Positions 33,089 through 42,274 of a stretch of DNA of 64,000 nucleotides are shown here, piece after piece. A program made the position numbers and the translations under genes. Under the pieces are notes generated by a model. That model was not told where the DNA came from, did no database searches, and saw only the letters and a list, made by a program, of their open reading frames with translations. The stretch is taken from the NCBI RefSeq assembly GCF_001006305.1, contig NZ_LBHJ01000008.1:62001-126000 (forward strand), given 5' to 3'. The DNA comes from Silvibacterium bohemicum. GTDB lineage: Bacteria > Acidobacteriota > Terriglobia > Terriglobales > Acidobacteriaceae. Positions within the stretch are counted from its first letter, which is position 1; every line of letters starts with the position of its first letter.

Positions 33089-34047
33089 GCTGTCGTCAAC
33101 GCCTGCAGAAATACCTCCCGGTCGACGTTGCCGCCGGTGATCACCGTTCCCACCCGCTTGCCGCGCACAGCTTCCGGCTCCGATAGAATAGCCGCCACGG
33201 CCGCGGCTCCCGCGCCCTCGGCAACATTGTGGGTGTCTTCGTAGAGGGCGCGCATCGCAGAAGCAATCGCCTCGTCGCTTACCTGGACAATCCTCTCCAC
33301 ATGCTTGCGGATAACGCCCAGCGCATCTTCGACCGGAACACGGCAGGCCAGTCCGTCGGCAATCTTTGTGCCCGCCTGATGCTCGACGACCTTGCCGGCG
33401 GCGAAGGAGAGCGCGTAGGACGGCGATGCCTCGGCTACCACGCCGACGATCTTGGTCTTCAGCCCTAGCGCCGCGCGCGCCGCAGCTACGCCGCAGATGG
33501 ACGAGCCCATCCCGATCGGCACATAGACGGTGTCGAGCTCCGATGCGGCTTCGAACATCTCCATCGCATAGGTTCCCGTGCCTGCGACCAGCAGCGGATG
33601 AAAAGATGGAACCTTATGCGCTCCACGCTCCCTCGCCAGATCGGTGGCGTACTCGTTGGCTGCCTGAAAGTCTTCTCCGTGCTCGATCAGCTCCGCTCCC
33701 AGTGCCAGCATGGCGCGATTCTTCTCCCGGCTGTTGCCGAAGGGAACCACGATAGTTGTTGTCCATCCCTTGCGCCTGGCAGCGAGAGCCACTCCCTGCC
33801 CGTGATTGCCGCGGGTCGCAGCGACCACCCCGGTCAGCGAAGGCTGCTCGCGGGCCAGCCAGTCGATGTAGACCGCAGCCCCGCGCAGCTTGAACGCGCC
33901 GACCGGCGAATGGTTCTCATGCTTGAGCCACACCTCTGCGCCCGCCCGCGCATTCAGCAGCGGCCACGTGTAGGTGGGCGTGGGCGGCATCACCGTGCGC
34001 ACCAGAGCAGTGGCGCGCCGCAACTCGGGCAACTCGGGAAGATTCAT
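33085..34047 (-). CDS. PLP-dependent threonine/serine dehydratase family protein
   Basis: 320 aa from the ATG at 34047; 34134 is an alternative that adds 29 unlikely residues. The PLP Lys is K53 in VGAFKLRGA, the substrate loop is ATRGNHGQGVA, and the phosphate loop is GMGSSICGV. There is no C-terminal ACT domain, so feedback control by isoleucine is unlikely; catabolic dehydratase or serine racemase-like activity fits better than IlvA. It is coupled to a thioesterase gene and diverges from a diguanylate cyclase. Confidence 0.87.
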   Translation of the reverse strand: MNLPELPELRRATALVRTVMPPTPTYTWPLLNARAGAEVWLKHENHSPVGAFKLRGAAVYIDWLAREQPSLTGVVAATRGNHGQGVALAARRKGWTTTIVVPFGNSREKNRAMLALGAELIEHGEDFQAANEYATDLARERGAHKVPSFHPLLVAGTGTYAMEMFEAASELDTVYVPIGMGSSICGVAAARAALGLKTKIVGVVAEASPSYALSFAAGKVVEHQAGTKIADGLACRVPVEDALGVIRKHVERIVQVSDEAIASAMRALYEDTHNVAEGAGAAAVAAILSEPEAVRGKRVGTVITGGNVDREVFLQALTTA

Positions 34048-34230
34048 GCCTTCACTGTAACGCCCTGGAGCCGCGGCGTCAGCATAAGGCCGATCCCTTC
34101 GCTGGAATGGCACTTTCGGTGTAGCGTGTGGCACGCTGCGGCGAATCGGAATTCCTTATCATGAGAAGTGGGGCAGGTTTCTGCGGATGTGGCCGCCTAT
34201 GTTTTTCAAGGGAGGTTCCGGAGCTCGACG

Positions 34231-35376
34231 ATGTCCATGCGGCTGCTTATGACGGGGTACTCGCTGGCTCTGCTCGCCGTGCTGCTGGGGTGCGTGATCG
34301 TGGCGCGGAGCCGGTATGCGTATCGCGGCATTCATTGGCTGACGGCCTCTGTGAGCGCCGCTTTGATCGGAGTGGCGCTGGTCGATGGCCGCGGCCTGAT
34401 TCCCGATTTCGCCTCCATCGTTCTCGGAAACGAGGCTATTCTCGCCTCTTTTGTTCTGCTGCATCAGGCGATTCTCGTCATAGTGCGCTCGCGCCGCAGC
34501 TATCCCGGGTTCAGTCAGGGATTGGCGGCCCTGGTTTGCGCGGCGCTCATGTACTTCACTTACTCCGCGCCCGATATCGCGTCGCGCATTGTGGTGATGA
34601 GCGCCGCCGTCGCGCTCCAATGCGCCATCAGCGCCTGGGTTTTGTTGACCACCGATGAACCTGCGCTTCGCTCACCCATGCGCATGCTGGCCGGGGTGCT
34701 GATTTCCTTCCAGGTACTGGAGATCGCTCGCATCGTGGCGGCGATTCTCCGGCCGCCACCGCCGGACATCATGCATGCGGATGATGTCCACTCCTTCTTC
34801 ATGCTGCTGCAGTGCATCATGGGACTGGCGAACATGGCCGCGGTCTTATGGCTCGCCCTTTGCTCGCAGCGAGACGATCTTCATGCCATGGCCTTCACCG
34901 ACGGCCTGACCGGCTTGATGAACCGGAGAGGTTTCGACGAGCTTCTGGAGCGCGAAATACAGAGAAGCCAGTATGGCAGCGAGCCAATAGCGCTGCTGCT
35001 CATCGATCTCGATCACTTCAAGGCGATCAACGATCAGTTCGGGCACCAGACCGGTGACGAGGTTATTCGCTGCATGAGCAAGCTGCTGCATGCTCAGACG
35101 CGGGCTGCCGATTCCGTTGCGCGCTACGGTGGCGAGGAATTCGTGATGCTGTTGCGTGGCTCGCAGACCGGCCATGCCGAGTCGGTAGCGGAGCGGTTAC
35201 GAAACCAGATCGCGGCCATTGAAGGGCTGCCGCACGGCATTTGCCTTACCGCCAGCATCGGCATTGCCGTCTACGGTCCCGACGACACGATAACGTCTCT
35301 GGTCAAGCGCAGCGATGACGCCCTCTATCGTTCCAAGCGCCTGGGCAGGAACCGCGTAAGCACGGCCACGGTCTGA
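34231..35376 (+). CDS. Membrane diguanylate cyclase (GGEEF)
   Basis: 381 aa from the ATG at 34231. Six to seven membrane helices form the N-terminal half (1-210), with no recognised sensor family. The GGDEF domain follows (about 220-381): FTDGLTGLMNRRGFDELL, DLDHFKAINDQFGHQTGDEV and the active site RYGGEEF (about 298-304). No RxxD inhibitory site is visible at the usual position. It produces cyclic di-GMP in response to an unknown membrane signal. Confidence 0.92.
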   Translation: MSMRLLMTGYSLALLAVLLGCVIVARSRYAYRGIHWLTASVSAALIGVALVDGRGLIPDFASIVLGNEAILASFVLLHQAILVIVRSRRSYPGFSQGLAALVCAALMYFTYSAPDIASRIVVMSAAVALQCAISAWVLLTTDEPALRSPMRMLAGVLISFQVLEIARIVAAILRPPPPDIMHADDVHSFFMLLQCIMGLANMAAVLWLALCSQRDDLHAMAFTDGLTGLMNRRGFDELLEREIQRSQYGSEPIALLLIDLDHFKAINDQFGHQTGDEVIRCMSKLLHAQTRAADSVARYGGEEFVMLLRGSQTGHAESVAERLRNQIAAIEGLPHGICLTASIGIAVYGPDDTITSLVKRSDDALYRSKRLGRNRVSTATV

Positions 35377-35405
35377 AGAGGCATTGTTCTATACTTAAAA
35401 GAATC

Positions 35406-36749
35406 ATGCCATTAGTAAAAGCTCCGGACGAGGCATCGACGAAGACCTTTTACATCGAGACCTTCGGATGCCAGATGAACGTCCATGACTCGGAGAAAGT
35501 CATCGGCACGCTGGAGCAGCAGGGGTATACCAAGGTCGAGACCGAAGAGGCCGCGGACCTGATCCTTTACAACACCTGCTCCATCCGCGACAAGGCCGAA
35601 CAGAAGGTCTTCAACCGCCTCAACGATTACAAGAAGCTGTACAAGCAGGGGAAGCGTTTCGGCGTCCTGGGATGCGTGGCGCAGCAGGAGGGCGAAAAGA
35701 TCTTTGAGCGCGCTCCTTATGTGTCGCTGGTCTCGGGATCGGCCTCCTACCGCAAGCTGCCCGAGATGCTGGTCCAGCTGGAACTGGGCGGCCAGCGTAT
35801 CACCGGCCTCGACGACCGCCAGACCGACCAGACTTTCGAGACCGAGTTCACCGCACGCTCGAATACCCACCGCGGCTACATCACCATCATCGAAGGCTGC
35901 GACAAGTTCTGCGCCTACTGCGTGGTTCCGTACACACGCGGCAAGGAGCGCAGCCGGACTTCGACTTCCGTGCTTGCCGAGGCGCGCCGCATGGCCGATG
36001 CCGGATACACCGATATCCAGCTGCTCGGCCAGAACGTGAATTCCTATCGCGATACAGAAGGGAAGCGCAGCTTCGCCGAACTGCTGGTAGCCGTTGGCGA
36101 GATCTCCGGCATCCGTCGAGTGCGCTTCACCACCTCGCACCCGCGCGACTTCACTCGCGACATTGTGGAAGCCATCGATGCCGTTCCCACGCTGTGCGAT
36201 CACGTCCATCTGCCGGTGCAGAGCGGTTCATCCAACGTGTTGCATCACATGCAGCGCGAGTACACCCGCGAGTGGTATCTGGAGCGGATTGCCTGGATCA
36301 AGAGCGCGCGCCGCGAGATCAGCATGACCACCGATATCATCGTCGGCTTCCCCGGAGAGACTGGCGAAGACTTCGAGCAGACCATCAGCCTTCTCGGCGA
36401 AGTTCAGTACGACGCAGTGTTCGCGTTCAAGTATTCGCCGCGTCCGAACACACCGGCGATCACCATGGCCGATTCCATTCCGGAAGAGGAGAAATCAATC
36501 CGGCTTCAGGCGTTACTTGATCGCCAGCGTGAGTGGCAAAGGGCCAATTACGCCAAGCACATCGGCCAGGAGATGGAAGTGATGGTCGAGGGCTATAATC
36601 ACGCCCGCGGCCAGGTAATGGGGCGGACCTCGCAGAACAAGACGCTCAATTTCACAACGCGCCAGCCGATTCTTCCCGCGGTCGGAAGTTATCAGCAGGT
36701 GCGGGTAACGCAGAGTTTTCCAAACAGCCTGGCGGGAGAAGCGGTTTAG
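35406..36749 (+). CDS. miaB: tRNA-2-methylthio-N6-dimethylallyladenosine synthase MiaB
   Basis: 447 aa. The N-terminal UPF0004 domain has its three cluster Cys in TFGCQMN, NTCSIR and LGCVAQ. The radical-SAM motif is C165-x3-C169-x2-C172 (GCDKFCAYC). A C-terminal TRAM domain binds tRNA. It adds a methylthio group to i6A37 of tRNAs reading UNN codons. It lies 29 nt after the diguanylate cyclase and may be co-transcribed. Confidence 0.95.
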   Translation: MPLVKAPDEASTKTFYIETFGCQMNVHDSEKVIGTLEQQGYTKVETEEAADLILYNTCSIRDKAEQKVFNRLNDYKKLYKQGKRFGVLGCVAQQEGEKIFERAPYVSLVSGSASYRKLPEMLVQLELGGQRITGLDDRQTDQTFETEFTARSNTHRGYITIIEGCDKFCAYCVVPYTRGKERSRTSTSVLAEARRMADAGYTDIQLLGQNVNSYRDTEGKRSFAELLVAVGEISGIRRVRFTTSHPRDFTRDIVEAIDAVPTLCDHVHLPVQSGSSNVLHHMQREYTREWYLERIAWIKSARREISMTTDIIVGFPGETGEDFEQTISLLGEVQYDAVFAFKYSPRPNTPAITMADSIPEEEKSIRLQALLDRQREWQRANYAKHIGQEMEVMVEGYNHARGQVMGRTSQNKTLNFTTRQPILPAVGSYQQVRVTQSFPNSLAGEAV

Positions 36750-36830
36750 AGCAATCGGGGATGTTGCGGCGAGACGGCGCAACATCCCATCTGGAATTCG
36801 GGTTCAGTAATTGGGTTCAAGAGGTGCACG

Positions 36831-37316
36831 ATGGAAATCGAGATGAAAATTCGCGGACTCATGGTCGATCCTTCCACGCACATGCCGATCGTGCTGTTGA
36901 AAGATCCCGAGACCGAAGCCTTGCTGCCCATCTGGGTCGGCCTGTACGAGGCCAATGCCATCGCGCTCGAAGTGGAGAAGACTCAGACCCCTCGTCCGTT
37001 GACGCATGATCTGCTGCGCAATCTCATCCGCAGCTTGAACGCAAAGGTACAGCGCGTGGTGGTGACGGAGCTCAAAGACGACACGTTTTACGCGGTGGTG
37101 TGGATGGAGCAGAACGGCGAAGTCATCTCCGTCGATGCGCGGCCTTCGGACGCACTAGCGCTGGCGCTGCGCACCGACTGCCCGGTCTTCGTGGACGAGG
37201 ATGTTCTTCTCGCCGCGAAGGTGCTGCCCAATCCCGCCGAGCAGGCCTCAGCGCAGGACGTACGCAAATGGCTCGAAAATCTGAACGACGAGGATCTCGG
37301 CCGCTACAAGATGTAG
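36831..37316 (+). CDS. DUF151 bifunctional nuclease family protein
   Basis: 161 aa. The DUF151 core reads MKIRGLMVDPSTHMPIVLLKDPETEALLPIWVG, then RPLTHDLLRNLIRSLNAKVQRVVVTELKDDTFYA, and RPSDALALALRTDCPVFVDEDVL. The C-terminal 25 residues are a UVR-like charged helix. Family members have reported DNase/RNase activity; the physiological role is unclear. An ATG at 36831 with AAGAGG upstream was chosen. Confidence 0.92.
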   Translation: MEIEMKIRGLMVDPSTHMPIVLLKDPETEALLPIWVGLYEANAIALEVEKTQTPRPLTHDLLRNLIRSLNAKVQRVVVTELKDDTFYAVVWMEQNGEVISVDARPSDALALALRTDCPVFVDEDVLLAAKVLPNPAEQASAQDVRKWLENLNDEDLGRYKM

Positions 37317-37329
37317 GCCGTAGAGCCTA

Positions 37330-37390
37330 GCGGGATGCTCCATTCTCGCGTGTAGAAAATCGGCATGTTGAGAATCGCTTCGCATCCCGC
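37330..37390. promoter_or_regulatory. Long imperfect inverted repeat after the DUF151 gene
   Basis: Outer arms GCGGGATGC (37330-37338) and GCATCCCGC (37382-37390) are perfectly complementary, and the inner ATTCTC/GAGAAT pair extends the fold. No T-tract follows, so it is not a standard terminator. It could be mRNA 3' structure or a leader element of the S10 peptidase gene 158 nt downstream. Confidence 0.35.
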
Positions 37391-37547
37391 GCCGCCCATA
37401 GGTCGGCCGCGCTCTTTCATCTCATCAACTCCACTTCTCTTCATTTCAGACCCCTCTCCGGCCACAAACGTGGCAGACTAAGTCAATCCCATAATTTCTT
37501 GTTTTTTAACCTCTTGCTTTTTTTAGCTTGTTGTACGGAGAACGCTG

Positions 37548-39107
37548 TTGAGACAAGTGGCCCCCAAGCTCTGCGCCCTGATGCTGGGCGTTTCCGTTGC
37601 TCTCCTTCCCGCCTTTGCTCAGGATCAGAAAAAATCGGACGATCCGCCGAAGCACGATGACGACAAGGCCGCTTCTATCCCGCCGGAAAAATCGTCGGTC
37701 ACGCACCACGAGATGACTCTGGGCGGCCGGAGCATCCACTACACGGCCACCGCCGGAACGCTGCTGATCCACAATGACGAAGACAAGCCTTACGGCAGCA
37801 TCTTCTACGTCGCCTACACCGAAGATGGAGCCGACGCGAAGAGCCGTCCCGTGACCTTTCTCTACAATGGCGGGCCGGGATCGGCCTCACTATGGCTGCA
37901 CATGGGATCGGTAGGGCCGGTGCGGGTCGCGACCGCGAGCCCGGCGGCCACCGGAGCGGCTCCGTATCAGGTGGTGCCCAACCAATACAGCCTGCTCGAC
38001 AAGACCGACCTCATATTCATCGACGCGCCGCTCACTGGATACTCCAAAGCAGTGGGCAAGGGAACGGACAAGGACTTTCGCGGCGTCGACCAGGATCTGC
38101 AGGCCTTCGACAAGTTTATCCAGCGCTACATCACGGTGAACCAGCGCTGGAACTCGCCCAAATTCCTCATGGGTGAGTCCTATGGCACCACGCGCTCCGC
38201 TGGATTGGCTGGGATGCTGCAGGAGAGCGGCGTTTCGCTGAACGGCGTGATCCTGGTGTCGTCGGTCCTGAATTACAACGTGAATGTTCCGGGACTGGAC
38301 ATCCAGTATGTCGGAAACCTGCCGTCGTATGCGGCCATCGCCTGGTACCACAACAAGATTCCCAATAAACCAGCCGATGTGAAGGCATTCCTGAATGAGG
38401 TTCGCGCCTTCGCCCGTGGCGATTACGCCGAGGCGCTGGCCGAGGGCGATCTGCTGCCGCAGGATAAATTCGACACCATCGCAGCCAAGGTTGCAGCCTA
38501 CACCGGCTTGAGCGTGCAATATGTGAAAGAGTCCAAGCTGCAGATTTCGCCGACGCGCTTCCGCAAAGAGCTGCTGCGCGACGAGGGAGAGATTCTCGGC
38601 CGCTATGATGCGCGCTTCGAGGGAACGGACGTCGACAATGCCGGCGAGAATCCGGGATACGATCCCTCGGATTCAGGCATTGCCGGCGCATTCACCGCCG
38701 CTTTCCACGACTATCTCTCACGCGAGCTGAAGTACGACACCACCGACACCTACTATGTTCACTCCGAATCGAACACGCCCTGGGATCAGACCCATCACCC
38801 CTCTGGGAGTGGCGGAGGACGCGGCAACTTCGGTGGTCAGCGGCTGCCGGATGTGGCCATCGACCTGGCAGACGCCATGCGCAAGAATCCCAAGCTGAAA
38901 GTCTTTTCGGCGAACGGGCTCTTCGATCTGGCGACGCCCTTCTTCCTGACCGAATACGATCTGAATCACATGATGGTGACTCCCGAGCTCGCCAGGAATG
39001 TCGAGTTCGGCTACTACCCGGCAGGGCACATGATCTATCTCAACGTCGACGCGCTGAAGGATCTAACCCACGACCTGGATAACTTCTACGCCTCGCTCCT
39101 CCACTAA
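37548..39107 (+). CDS. Secreted S10-family serine carboxypeptidase
   Basis: 519 aa from a TTG start with ACGGAG 7 nt upstream. Signal peptide at 1-25 (ending LLPAFAQ). The oxyanion segment is FLYNGGPGSASLWLHMGSVGP. The triad is S211 (GESYGT), Asp in NGLFDLATPF and His in AGHMIYL. It is an alpha/beta-hydrolase carboxypeptidase, exported to the periplasm or beyond. An Asp/Lys-rich linker (26-50) follows the leader. A strong terminator lies 78 nt past the stop. Confidence 0.92.
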   Translation: MRQVAPKLCALMLGVSVALLPAFAQDQKKSDDPPKHDDDKAASIPPEKSSVTHHEMTLGGRSIHYTATAGTLLIHNDEDKPYGSIFYVAYTEDGADAKSRPVTFLYNGGPGSASLWLHMGSVGPVRVATASPAATGAAPYQVVPNQYSLLDKTDLIFIDAPLTGYSKAVGKGTDKDFRGVDQDLQAFDKFIQRYITVNQRWNSPKFLMGESYGTTRSAGLAGMLQESGVSLNGVILVSSVLNYNVNVPGLDIQYVGNLPSYAAIAWYHNKIPNKPADVKAFLNEVRAFARGDYAEALAEGDLLPQDKFDTIAAKVAAYTGLSVQYVKESKLQISPTRFRKELLRDEGEILGRYDARFEGTDVDNAGENPGYDPSDSGIAGAFTAAFHDYLSRELKYDTTDTYYVHSESNTPWDQTHHPSGSGGGRGNFGGQRLPDVAIDLADAMRKNPKLKVFSANGLFDLATPFFLTEYDLNHMMVTPELARNVEFGYYPAGHMIYLNVDALKDLTHDLDNFYASLLH

Positions 39108-39113
39108 GGACTT

Positions 39114-39141
39114 GCCGTCCAGGCAAATGCGCCGGTGGCGC
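39114..39141 (+). repeat. Dispersed intergenic repeat B, copy 2
   Basis: GCCGTCCAGGCAA, 2 nt, GCGCC, 3 nt, GGCGC on the plus strand, 6 nt past the S10 peptidase stop. It is the partner of the minus-strand copy at 27967-27994 and has the same small hairpin. Confidence 0.75.
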
Positions 39142-39184
39142 GGGTTGTTGCTGCTTCGCTCCCTTTAGTCGCTTCGCCTTTCCT

Positions 39185-39228
39185 CATTCCGTGCGCGAAT
39201 GTATTTCGTGCACGGAATGTTTTTCTTT
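39185..39228 (+). terminator. Strong rho-independent terminator after the S10 peptidase gene
   Basis: A 15-bp stem (39185-39199 with 39205-39219, one G-T pair, 5-nt loop) is followed by TTTTTCTTT. It is the most stable hairpin with a T-tract in the window. Confidence 0.88.
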
Positions 39229-39280
39229 GAGTGGCTAGAAGTTGGACGGCATTGTTGACGGCTTCCGGCTCTCTCGGAAA

Positions 39281-39318
39281 TTGTCATCCCGATCGTAGCG
39301 GAGCAGAGGGACCTGCAA
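39281..39318 (+). repeat. Dispersed intergenic repeat A, copy 1
   Basis: TTGTCATCCCGATCGTAGCG then GAGCAGAGGGACCTGCAA. It matches the unit at 44891-44923 and a type of short repeat (TCATTCTGAGCGAAGCGAAGGACCTGC-like) that I recognise as common between genes in acidobacterial genomes. Confidence 0.65.
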
Positions 39319-39366
39319 TTTTCCCTAAGTTCGACGCTGATACCGGCTGCAAATTAGAAAAATACT

Positions 39367-40338
39367 CTAGCTATTCAGCCGCAGCAGCTTGTCCGCGTTG
39401 CGATGGACGAATTTCTCCCGATCCTCCGGCGACAGCGAAAGGTTATTAAGGAAGGCCTGTCCTTTGCTGGTATCGCTGTAGGGATAGTCAATCGAATAAA
39501 GCAGCCGGTCTACGCCCAACACCTGTAGTGCGCATAGAAAAGGTGGATTGGTGAAGTAGCCGCTCGTAGTCACGTGGAAGTTGGAGTGGAAGTATTCCGC
39601 CACCGGCCGTTGCAGGTGCTTACAGGCGGGCGTGAGAACTCCCGCGGCGCGTGCGAGCGAGTAAGGAAGGTTCTCGCCCATGTGGCCGATGATGACCTGC
39701 AGGCGCGGAAACCGATCAAAGAGGCCGGAGACGATGAGGCGCAGGCAATGCAGGCCGGTCTCGACGTGCCATCCCCAGCCAGCGATGGAGAGCAGCTGAC
39801 CGGTGTGCCCAGGAAGTCCGCTGAAGTAGACCTCCTGTACCGTTTTCGGTGGCAGCGCGGGATGCAGATAGATGGGGACGTCGAGCGCTTGAGCGACCTC
39901 GAAGAGGGGTGTAAACCGCGGGTCGTCGAGGAAGGCTCCGCCGGTAAGGCCGTCCACCAGTGCTCCGCGGAAACCGTGCGTGCGGATGCAGCGCTCGAAC
40001 TCCTTTGCCGCTTCTTCGGGCTCCCGCAACGCAAGATTCGCGAATCCCGCGAAGCGCGCCGGATGCGCTGCAACCGCTGCGGCAAGCTCATCGTTGACGT
40101 CGTGCATTACGGCTGTGGCGTTCGCAGGAGCAAGGCTCTCGATGCCCATCGATGTGAGCGACAGGACTTGAACATCCACGCTGCCCGCGTCCATGGCCGC
40201 GATGCGGCCCGCGCCGAGATCCAGCAGCTTCTCGCGAATGGCGGCCATCTGTGGATTCGGCGGCAGGGAGGATTCTGCAGCCTTCAGGAAACTGGAAGTG
40301 AGGAAGTGCTCTTCGAGCGTGACAGTGCGCATGAGCAT
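39367..40338 (-). CDS. Amidohydrolase family 2 (ACMSD/gamma-resorcylate decarboxylase-like)
   Basis: 323 aa from the ATG at 40338 (an ATG 6 nt further in, or one at 40410, are alternatives). The N-terminal metal-binding segment is VTLEEHF. Further metal or active-site positions are IYLHPALPP, VIIGHMGENLP and YSIDYPYSD, matching the decarboxylating amidohydrolase_2 family. The substrate is probably an aromatic or semialdehyde acid, not predictable here. No pathway genes flank it. Confidence 0.85.
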   Translation of the reverse strand: MLMRTVTLEEHFLTSSFLKAAESSLPPNPQMAAIREKLLDLGAGRIAAMDAGSVDVQVLSLTSMGIESLAPANATAVMHDVNDELAAAVAAHPARFAGFANLALREPEEAAKEFERCIRTHGFRGALVDGLTGGAFLDDPRFTPLFEVAQALDVPIYLHPALPPKTVQEVYFSGLPGHTGQLLSIAGWGWHVETGLHCLRLIVSGLFDRFPRLQVIIGHMGENLPYSLARAAGVLTPACKHLQRPVAEYFHSNFHVTTSGYFTNPPFLCALQVLGVDRLLYSIDYPYSDTSKGQAFLNNLSLSPEDREKFVHRNADKLLRLNS

Positions 40339-40533
40339 TGGACGCGAAGCGGAAGAGCAGGGTTCTCTTTGTATAGGCAGACCGCGTCCGGCTCTCTCGA
40401 TATTCTTCAAACAGCAATGAAGGCATCATTCAGAGAGAGCGCAACGAGTCGAAAACCCAAAACGCAGCTGTTGCCGGACTTTGCGAAGCGATATTAGAAG
40501 CTGGAAGGCGCGCCTGTTGAAGCACGCCCACAC

Positions 40534-41418
40534 TTAGCCGACGAAATCCACCTTGACCGGATGGGGAATGATGCCTCGCTCGTGTCCCATCTGCAGCAGC
40601 TTCCGGATGGCTTCTTTACCGTCTTCGCCGTAGTTCAGGGTGCGCTCGTTCACGTACATGCCGACGAACTTGTTGGCCAGGTTTTCATCCAGGTCGCGGG
40701 CGAACTGCATGGCATAGGCCAGCGCCGCCTCGCGATGATCGAGTCCGTGCTGAATGCTGTCACGCAATGCCTGCGTCACCGTCAGCATGGTCTTCTCGCC
40801 CAGCGACCGGCGAATGGCGTTGCCGCCCAGAGGCAAGGGAAGACCCGTCTGCTCGCGCCACCACACGCCGAGGTCGAGGACCTTGTGCAGTCCGCTGTGT
40901 GCGTAGGTGAGCTGGCCCTCGTGAATGATGAGGCCGGCGCTGAAGTTTCCTGCCAACACCTCGGGGATGATGCGGTCGAAGGGCACGAGGGCCGTCTCGA
41001 TCTCCGGCGCGAAGAGCTTGAGCGTGAGGTGCGCGGTGGTCAGCGTGCCGGGGATCGCGATGCGCTCGCGCTTGATATCGTCCAGCGTGAAGGGCTTGCT
41101 GGATACGATCATGGGACCGTAGCCCTCGCCCACCGAGCCGCCGCAAGACATCAACGCGTAGTTCTCCTGCAGATACGGATACGCGTGGAAGGAGATCGCC
41201 GTCACATCGTAGAACGCCTCATGAATCGCCTTCTGATTCAGGGTCTCGATATCGGTAAGGGTGTGGGTGAACTTGAAGCCGGGCACGCGCACCTTGTTGG
41301 TGGCGAGTCCATAGAACATGAAGGCGTCGTCAGAGTCCGGGCTGTGTGCGATGGTGATTTCGCGAGTCTGCGATGCGGCATTCTGAGTTTCGGTCGGTAT
41401 TGAAGGGGTTGTGCTCAC
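40534..41418 (-). CDS. mqnD: 1,4-dihydroxy-6-naphthoate synthase-like protein (futalosine pathway)
   Basis: 294 aa from a GTG at 41418, with AGGA 6 nt upstream; an ATG at 41487 would add 23 residues. SPDSDDAFMFYGL near the start and VTAISFHAYPYL, SCGGSVGEGYGPMIVS, GTLTTAHLTLKLF and FSAGLIIHEGQLTY mark the MqnA/MqnD periplasmic-binding-like fold, closest to MqnD. It acts in menaquinone synthesis via futalosine, which fits a menaquinone-using complex I. The SPDSDDAF variant differs from the commoner SPCPNDTF, so an unusual MqnD subgroup is possible. Confidence 0.85.
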   Translation of the reverse strand: MSTTPSIPTETQNAASQTREITIAHSPDSDDAFMFYGLATNKVRVPGFKFTHTLTDIETLNQKAIHEAFYDVTAISFHAYPYLQENYALMSCGGSVGEGYGPMIVSSKPFTLDDIKRERIAIPGTLTTAHLTLKLFAPEIETALVPFDRIIPEVLAGNFSAGLIIHEGQLTYAHSGLHKVLDLGVWWREQTGLPLPLGGNAIRRSLGEKTMLTVTQALRDSIQHGLDHREAALAYAMQFARDLDENLANKFVGMYVNERTLNYGEDGKEAIRKLLQMGHERGIIPHPVKVDFVG

Positions 41419-41550
41419 TGCTGTTCCTGATCCTTTCGACTGTACGGCGGCCGGGGTGCGGCGGGTGCTTCTCAAGAGTGTGTTCAAAGAGACCGAAATG
41501 TAACAACGTCTCTCCGGGGCCGTTGCCCCTCGGACTGATTGTGCTTCCAG

Positions 41551-41566
41551 CGCGGCTGAAGCCGCG
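41551..41566. repeat. GC-rich palindrome of the REP-like type
   Basis: CGCGGC TGAA GCCGCG, a perfect 6-bp stem with 4-nt loop, followed on the plus strand by ACGTTTTT. It shares the GCTTCAGCC core (reverse complement) with the elements at 29177-29234. Confidence 0.6.
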
Positions 41567-41641
41567 ACGTTTTTGGAAACTTACCTATATGCAGTCGTCA
41601 CAGAAGTCCAGTAAGTGTGGAATCGTCTGGATCGATCGGCT

Positions 41642-42250
41642 TTATGCGCCGATACGCCTCCGAAATTTGGTTGTGGCAGAGACGATGCCCGCTGCCGTAA
41701 TGACTTTCAGTGCATCTCCGGGAAGAAACGGCAGCACGGTCATCTTGAGCGTGGCGGCCAGAGAGAGATGCGAGAGAACGGTGAACCAGGCCGCACCGCA
41801 TAGATAAAGAAAGACACTGGCGGCCGCGGCGGAGAATGCGTAGGTAGTAAATGATGCCGGACGAATGCGGCGGCTGAGCATGCTCGCGCCGGCAGCAACA
41901 AAAGGATACGCCAGCAGAAATCCGCCGCTGGGTCCGAGCAAATGAAGCAGACCCGCGCCTCCGTGTGGAGTGAAGACCGGCAGTCCGGATGCGCCTTCAA
42001 TGAGATAAAGAGCCAGTGCGGCAAAGGCCGGTGCGGGCGCCAGGAACATGCCAACCACCAGCACCGCAAAATTCTGCATGGTGAGCGGGACCGGCGTAAA
42101 CAGCAGCGGGACGGAGAGGTGCGCGCACACCGCCACGAAAGCGCTCGCGCCGATGACCAACGCCGTCTGGCGCGACAGGTGCGAGGCCAGCGTGGGCTGC
42201 AACGGGGAGCATACGGCGGATACCGTTCCTGCGGTTTGTATCTCTGCCAT
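41642..42250 (-). CDS. bioY: Biotin transporter BioY
   Basis: 202 aa, the S component of an ECF-type biotin uptake system. Six helices are predicted. LFTPVPLTMQNFAVLVVG and the glycine-rich GGAGLLHLLGPSGGFLLAYPFVA are the family hallmarks. No ECF ATPase (bioMN) is adjacent, so it acts alone or with a shared module elsewhere. It lies 24 nt downstream of a very small membrane-protein gene. Confidence 0.93.
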   Translation of the reverse strand: MAEIQTAGTVSAVCSPLQPTLASHLSRQTALVIGASAFVAVCAHLSVPLLFTPVPLTMQNFAVLVVGMFLAPAPAFAALALYLIEGASGLPVFTPHGGAGLLHLLGPSGGFLLAYPFVAAGASMLSRRIRPASFTTYAFSAAAASVFLYLCGAAWFTVLSHLSLAATLKMTVLPFLPGDALKVITAAGIVSATTKFRRRIGA

Positions 42251-42274
42251 CTTTCTCTTCTCCCGGGAAGTTAT

